Assembly (NCBI GenBank): GCA_963642455.1
Contig: CAVIGM010000021.1
Span: forward strand, 1-27,431
DNA length: 27,431 bases
Direction: 5' to 3'
Origin: Crickella sp963642455
Lineage (GTDB): Bacteria; Bacillota; Clostridia; Peptostreptococcales; Anaerovoracaceae
Shown here: piece by piece, positions 24,600 through 27,431 of the stretch
Layout of the letters: each line of letters starts with the position of its first letter
Position numbering within the stretch: position 1 is the stretch's first letter
The notes under the pieces: generated by a model
What the model was told of the DNA's origin: nothing
The model's database searches: none
Seen by the model: the letters and a program-made list of their open reading frames with translations, nothing else
Position numbers and translations under genes: made by a program

Positions 24600-25106
24600 A
24601 TGGGAAACACTAACAATCTTAATTTTGGAACGAAAGTCAATTACTATGAAGGAGTAATCGTTGAAGACAGGGGTGACATTGTTACTCTTGATGTCAAAGG
24701 CAGACTCGGATATCTCGAACTGACCAAGGACATGTTCATCGCAGAATATCCTTTCAAGTTAGGACAGGAAGTAGGCTGGAAGATGAGCTTCATTGAACAG
24801 CTTGCACCAAATGTCAAAGGCGACTATATCAAAGGTGAGATGAATGCCGACGGCACTATGTATATGGAAGGAACAGTTTCACTCGTTGAGGATTGTGCAA
24901 TTTCATTTGATATCAAAGATGACCAAGGCTTCTTCAAGACACCGATGAGAATGCTGCTTTCGGATATACCTTTCGAGGTAGGTCAGACAGTAGGCTGGAA
25001 TATGAGCAAGCTTGTTCAACTCAGCGAAGCCGCTAACGACAAGTATGTTAGTAATATTCATAACAGAGAAAGACGTGCTAAAGAAATTTCAAGTAAGTAT
25101 ATTTAG
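24600..25106 (+). CDS. Proline reductase-locus protein with two tandem repeats
   Basis: A 168-residue protein made of two copies of a domain of about 53 residues: about 16-68 and 89-141, at an offset of 73. Both copies share a (Y/M)EG start and the block PF-x-x-GQ-x-VGW-x-MS (positions 51-63 and 124-136). No Cys-based cofactor site, signal peptide or membrane segment is seen. Similar small proteins of unknown function are found in clostridial proline reductase loci, but the name is not certain. It lies 5 bases after prdA and 12 bases before prdB, so it is surely co-transcribed and may be an assembly or accessory factor. The Shine-Dalgarno is weak, suggesting coupling to prdA translation. Confidence 0.85.
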   Translation: MGNTNNLNFGTKVNYYEGVIVEDRGDIVTLDVKGRLGYLELTKDMFIAEYPFKLGQEVGWKMSFIEQLAPNVKGDYIKGEMNADGTMYMEGTVSLVEDCAISFDIKDDQGFFKTPMRMLLSDIPFEVGQTVGWNMSKLVQLSEAANDKYVSNIHNRERRAKEISSKYI

Positions 25107-25118
25107 GAGGAAAATACA

Positions 25119-25844
25119 ATGAGTTTAACAGTTGTAAAAGGTTTACAATCTGAGATTTTCGTACCAGTAACTCCACCATCAGTATTCACAAAGCCAACAA
25201 AGCCAATGAATGAATGGACAGTAGCTCTTGCTACAGCTGCCGGAGTTCACCTGAAGTCACAGGAGAGATTTAACCTTGCAGGAGACTTCACATGGAGAAA
25301 GATTCCATCAGATACACCTGCTGATCAGCTTATGGTATCACACGGTGGATACGATAACTCTGATGTTAACAAGGACATCAACTGCATGTTCCCAATTGAG
25401 AGAATTCATGAGCTTGTTAAGGCTGGAATAATCGGAAAAGAAGCTCCATTCCATGCTGGATTCATGGGTGGTGGCGGAAACATCGAGAAGTTCACTAACG
25501 AGACAGGCCCTGCTATTGCTCAGATGCTCAAAGATGAGGGAGTTGACGCTGCTCTCATCACCGCTGGATGAGGAACTTGCCACCGCTCTGCAACTATCGT
25601 GCAGAGAGCAATTGAGAAGATTGGTATTCCAACAATCCAGATTTCAGCTCTTCCACCAGTATCAAGACAGAATGGTACACCAAGAGCTGCAGCTCCAATA
25701 GTTCCAATGGGAGCTAACGCTGGAGCACCTCATGATGTTGCTATGCAGACAGCTATCGTAACAGATTCCCTGAAGCTCATCGAGACAATCGAGACTCCAG
25801 GAAAGATCGTTCCACTGCCATACGAATATCATGCTGTAATTTAG
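25119..25844 (+). CDS. prdB: D-proline reductase selenoprotein PrdB
   Basis: Catalytic selenoprotein subunit of D-proline reductase. An in-frame UGA at 25569-25571 falls in ITAG-Sec151-GTCHRSA, the conserved Sec site. The downstream sequence continues the family without interruption, giving 241 residues, the expected length. Sec attacks the substrate bound to the PrdA pyruvoyl group, and Cys154 may form a selenide-sulfide bond with it. A SECIS-like hairpin starts 15 bases after the UGA. TTAGGAGG just before the ATG is a strong ribosome site. It is followed by a terminator. Splitting it at the UGA into two proteins would be an error. Confidence 0.96.
25586..25606 (+). promoter_or_regulatory. 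Bacterial SECIS-like hairpin of prdB
   Basis: CTCTGCA (25586-25592) pairs perfectly with TGCAGAG (25600-25606) around the 7-base loop ACTATCG. It begins 15 bases after the UGA, the distance usual for a bacterial SECIS bound by SelB, and it lies within the coding sequence. Confidence 0.75.
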
Positions 25845-25880
25845 TCTTATAACTTAATAGGACATCGTCATTTGACGAAG

Positions 25881-25910
25881 AAGGGGCAGAATAATTTTCT
25901 GCCCCTTTTG
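25881..25910 (+). terminator. Terminator after prdB
   Basis: An 11-bp perfect stem AAGGGGCAGAA/TTCTGCCCCTT (25881-25891 with 25897-25907) with loop TAATT is followed by TTTTG. It is a strong intrinsic terminator separating prdC-prdB from prdD-prdE, which lower-level read-through or their own promoter must serve. A small CGTCA/TGACG hairpin precedes it at 25865-25876. Confidence 0.88.
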
Positions 25911-25966
25911 TAAAAAAGTCATACTGTAAAAATCTGATAAATATTTTGAAACCGGAGAGGTACGAA

Positions 25967-26737
25967 ATGAGTGTACAAGATATCGAATTAAGAAGGCTTG
26001 TGATTAAGGCCTTCCATATTACAGATGTTCAGTTCGGAGAAGAGAATAAAGTAACTACTGATGGAAAGCTTGTACTCTGCCAGGACGAACTGGACAAAAT
26101 CGCTGCGAAATATGATACCGCAGTTGAGTCTATCAAGCTGCAGATTATTCAGCCTGATGACCATGATAGATATACTAATACAATTATGGATATTATCCCT
26201 GTATCGACCAAGGTTCTGGGAATTTGTGGAGAGGGTATCACACATACTCTTACAGGAGCATATTTTATGGTTACAGGAGCTGATGTTGACGGAGAACAGG
26301 CTCATGAATTCGGCTCATCAGAGGGCAACTTGAAGGATATGCTTTACCTCAATAGAGCAGGTACCCCTTCTGATACTGATATTATTGTTTCTGTTGATAT
26401 CACCTTCAAGAAAGGACAGGGACAGGAGAGACCTTCTGTTATCGACGCATATAGAGCAGTTGATGAATTTATTCAGCTTTTCAGAGCACAGATGAAGAAA
26501 TTCAATGGAAATCTTGCAACCGAGAAGCATGAATATTATGACCGCATCAGACAGGGCCAGAAGAAGGTGCTGGTTATCAAGGAAATGATTGCGCACGGTG
26601 CTTGCCTTGATACATGGATATTTCCAAATGAGCCATCCGGCGTTGAGGGTGGCAAGTCGCTGATCGATTATGGCTGCATGCCGGTAATGCTGACTCCAAA
26701 TGAGTTCAGAGACGGCGCAATCAAGTCAATGAACTAA
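25967..26737 (+). CDS. prdD: Proline reductase cluster protein PrdD (PrdA large-part paralogue)
   Basis: A 256-residue protein homologous to the large part of PrdA without the N-domain and linkers. Shared blocks are HEFGSSEGNL, QERPSVIDAYRAVD, and KKVLVIKEMIAHGACLDTWIFPNEP. It ends GAIKSMN, at the point where PrdA continues into ALT/CIGPASKE, so it has no cleavage site. Its role is not established; it may form a complex with PrdE or help mature the reductase. The ATG at 25967 follows GGAGAGG at 25954-25960; an upstream in-frame start at 25946 is less likely. It is 11 bases from prdE. Confidence 0.9.
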   Translation: MSVQDIELRRLVIKAFHITDVQFGEENKVTTDGKLVLCQDELDKIAAKYDTAVESIKLQIIQPDDHDRYTNTIMDIIPVSTKVLGICGEGITHTLTGAYFMVTGADVDGEQAHEFGSSEGNLKDMLYLNRAGTPSDTDIIVSVDITFKKGQGQERPSVIDAYRAVDEFIQLFRAQMKKFNGNLATEKHEYYDRIRQGQKKVLVIKEMIAHGACLDTWIFPNEPSGVEGGKSLIDYGCMPVMLTPNEFRDGAIKSMN

Positions 26738-26748
26738 GGAGGTGCAAT

Positions 26749-27228
26749 ATGGGAGTAGGTCCTTCAACTAAAGAAACAAGTTTGCATCACTTCAGAGATC
26801 CACTGGTGGAACTTCTTGGACAGGATGCAGGAATAGATTTGATGGGAGTTCTCGTTTTTGGTTCTCCTGAAGGTAACGAAGAGAAAATCAGATGCTCAAG
26901 GACAGCTGCTGTAGTGGCTGAATGCTGCAGACCTGATGGAGTTATAGTAGAGACAGACGGATGGGGAAATCTCGACGTTGACTATGTTAACTGCGTAAAC
27001 GAAGTCGGTGAAAGAGGCATTCCGGTTGCTGGTCTTAACTGGTCAGGTACAGCAGGAACTTTTGTTGTAACCAGTCCATATCTTGACAATGTCGTAGACT
27101 TCAACAAGAATCCAGAGGGCATCGAATCTAATATCGTTGGCGAGAATAATTATACAGAAGACGACGTTAGAGAGTGTATTAAGAAGCTCAAGATTGCAAT
27201 GCTTAAGAAGGATATGAAGAATAGATAA
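26749..27228 (+). CDS. prdE: Proline reductase cluster protein PrdE (PrdA small-part paralogue)
   Basis: A 159-residue protein homologous to the C-terminal, pyruvoyl-bearing part of PrdA. It starts MGVGPSTKE, aligning with CIGPASKE of PrdA, so the pyruvoyl-forming Cys is absent. Other matches are FGSPEGNEEKI and TDGWGNLDVDYVN..ERGIPVAGL. Lacking the Cys, it is not expected to carry a pyruvoyl group. AAGGAGGT at 26736-26743, overlapping the prdD stop, supports the start. With prdD it forms a two-gene unit; PrdD plus PrdE together equal a PrdA without cleavage. Confidence 0.9.
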   Translation: MGVGPSTKETSLHHFRDPLVELLGQDAGIDLMGVLVFGSPEGNEEKIRCSRTAAVVAECCRPDGVIVETDGWGNLDVDYVNCVNEVGERGIPVAGLNWSGTAGTFVVTSPYLDNVVDFNKNPEGIESNIVGENNYTEDDVRECIKKLKIAMLKKDMKNR

Positions 27229-27332
27229 TCGCATTGCCATGAAGGCTTATTTAATTACAATTTGTTAATATTAGGGCGTTTATTCTTAATAAATATTTGT
27301 GATGATTATGTGATGAAAATGTGTCAATTTCA

Positions 27333-27361
27333 TTGACTTAGAGGGTGTTTGATAATATAAT
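27333..27361 (+). promoter_or_regulatory. Consensus promoter at the window end, with overlapping inverted repeat
   Basis: TTGACT (27333-27338), a 17-base spacer and TATAAT (27356-27361) form a strong sigma-A promoter reading out of the window. A perfect inverted repeat GTCAAT-TTC-ATTGAC (27323-27337) covers its -35 and may be an operator. No gene follows inside the window. The preceding stretch after prdE is AT-rich with no clear terminator. Confidence 0.75.
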
Positions 27362-27373
27362 AACGACATCCAA

Positions 27374-27431
27374 GTAATATTCTGAGAAGGTGATAGAGTC
27401 GATCGGGCGGCTCTTCAAAGACAGAATATAC
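27374..27431 (+). promoter_or_regulatory. Structured leader RNA truncated by the window end
   Basis: ATATTCTG (27377-27384) pairs with CAGAATAT (27422-27429), extended by two pairs past a bulged A. Inside, AGAGTC (27395-27400) pairs with GGCTCT (27409-27414) around GATCGGGC. It starts about 6 bases after the expected transcription start, as a riboswitch or attenuator leader would. No known class was recognised. Confidence 0.5.

Noticed and set aside
25571..25844. prdB read as a truncated gene plus a separate downstream protein
   Set aside because: UGA is the conserved Sec codon with a SECIS-like hairpin; the total length matches PrdB.
27374..27431. T-box or another named riboswitch at the window end
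   Set aside because: No specifier loop or antiterminator is visible in the 58 bases available; only the pairing itself can be supported.

Overview
The window is low-to-mid-GC DNA from an anaerobic, amino-acid-fermenting member of the Clostridia (Peptostreptococcales-like). The main reasons are a complete selenocysteine system (selD, tRNA-Sec, selA, selB), a D-proline reductase (prd) locus with proline racemase for Stickland fermentation, AGGAGG-type ribosome binding sites and sigma-A-type promoters. No species is claimed. No insertion sequence, CRISPR array or rRNA was seen, and there is no gene-free stretch over 300 bases.

Layout. (1) 1-1260: a class II Fic protein with repeats around its promoter, closed by a strong terminator. 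(2) 1279-6878: threonine/aspartate-family biosynthesis, with hom-ask-asd on the minus strand diverging from thrC and a PheB-like ACT protein on the plus strand. (3) 6934-13880: selenium region, holding a LysR regulator of the type found with selenium genes, an acyltransferase-like gene and selD on the minus strand, a 65-residue ferredoxin:thioredoxin reductase-like protein, tRNA-Sec, selA and selB. (4) 13898-15358: a small lipoprotein and an Mrp/NBP35 ATPase. (5) 15466-19196: a potABCD polyamine ABC transporter ending at a terminator. (6) 19322-27228: the proline reductase locus, with prdF on the minus strand diverging from prdC, a stand-alone copy of the PrdA N-terminal domain, prdA, a two-repeat 168-residue protein, selenoprotein prdB, a terminator, prdD and prdE. 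(7) 27229-27431: a consensus promoter and a structured leader of a gene beyond the window.

How they fit. PrdF supplies D-proline from L-proline. PrdA (pyruvoyl, after self-cleavage at Thr409/Cys410) and PrdB (Sec151) reduce it to 5-aminovalerate, and the RnfC-like PrdC is the probable electron donor. SelD, SelA, SelB and tRNA-Sec make and insert the Sec residues. Two genes here, selD and prdB, carry an in-frame UGA read as Sec and should not be called truncated.

Most interesting: the PrdA N-terminal domain and its 5' leader are duplicated in tandem. The two leaders fold into the same long hairpin although their bases differ, which points to a cis-acting RNA element not explained by the usual description of prd operons. 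PrdD and PrdE together look like a PrdA-type protein split exactly at the pyruvoyl cleavage site. The selA-selB gap has TGTCGA repeated at exact 10-base steps, and the leader before the small FTR-like gene has three copies of a TAATCAA..GGCC element.
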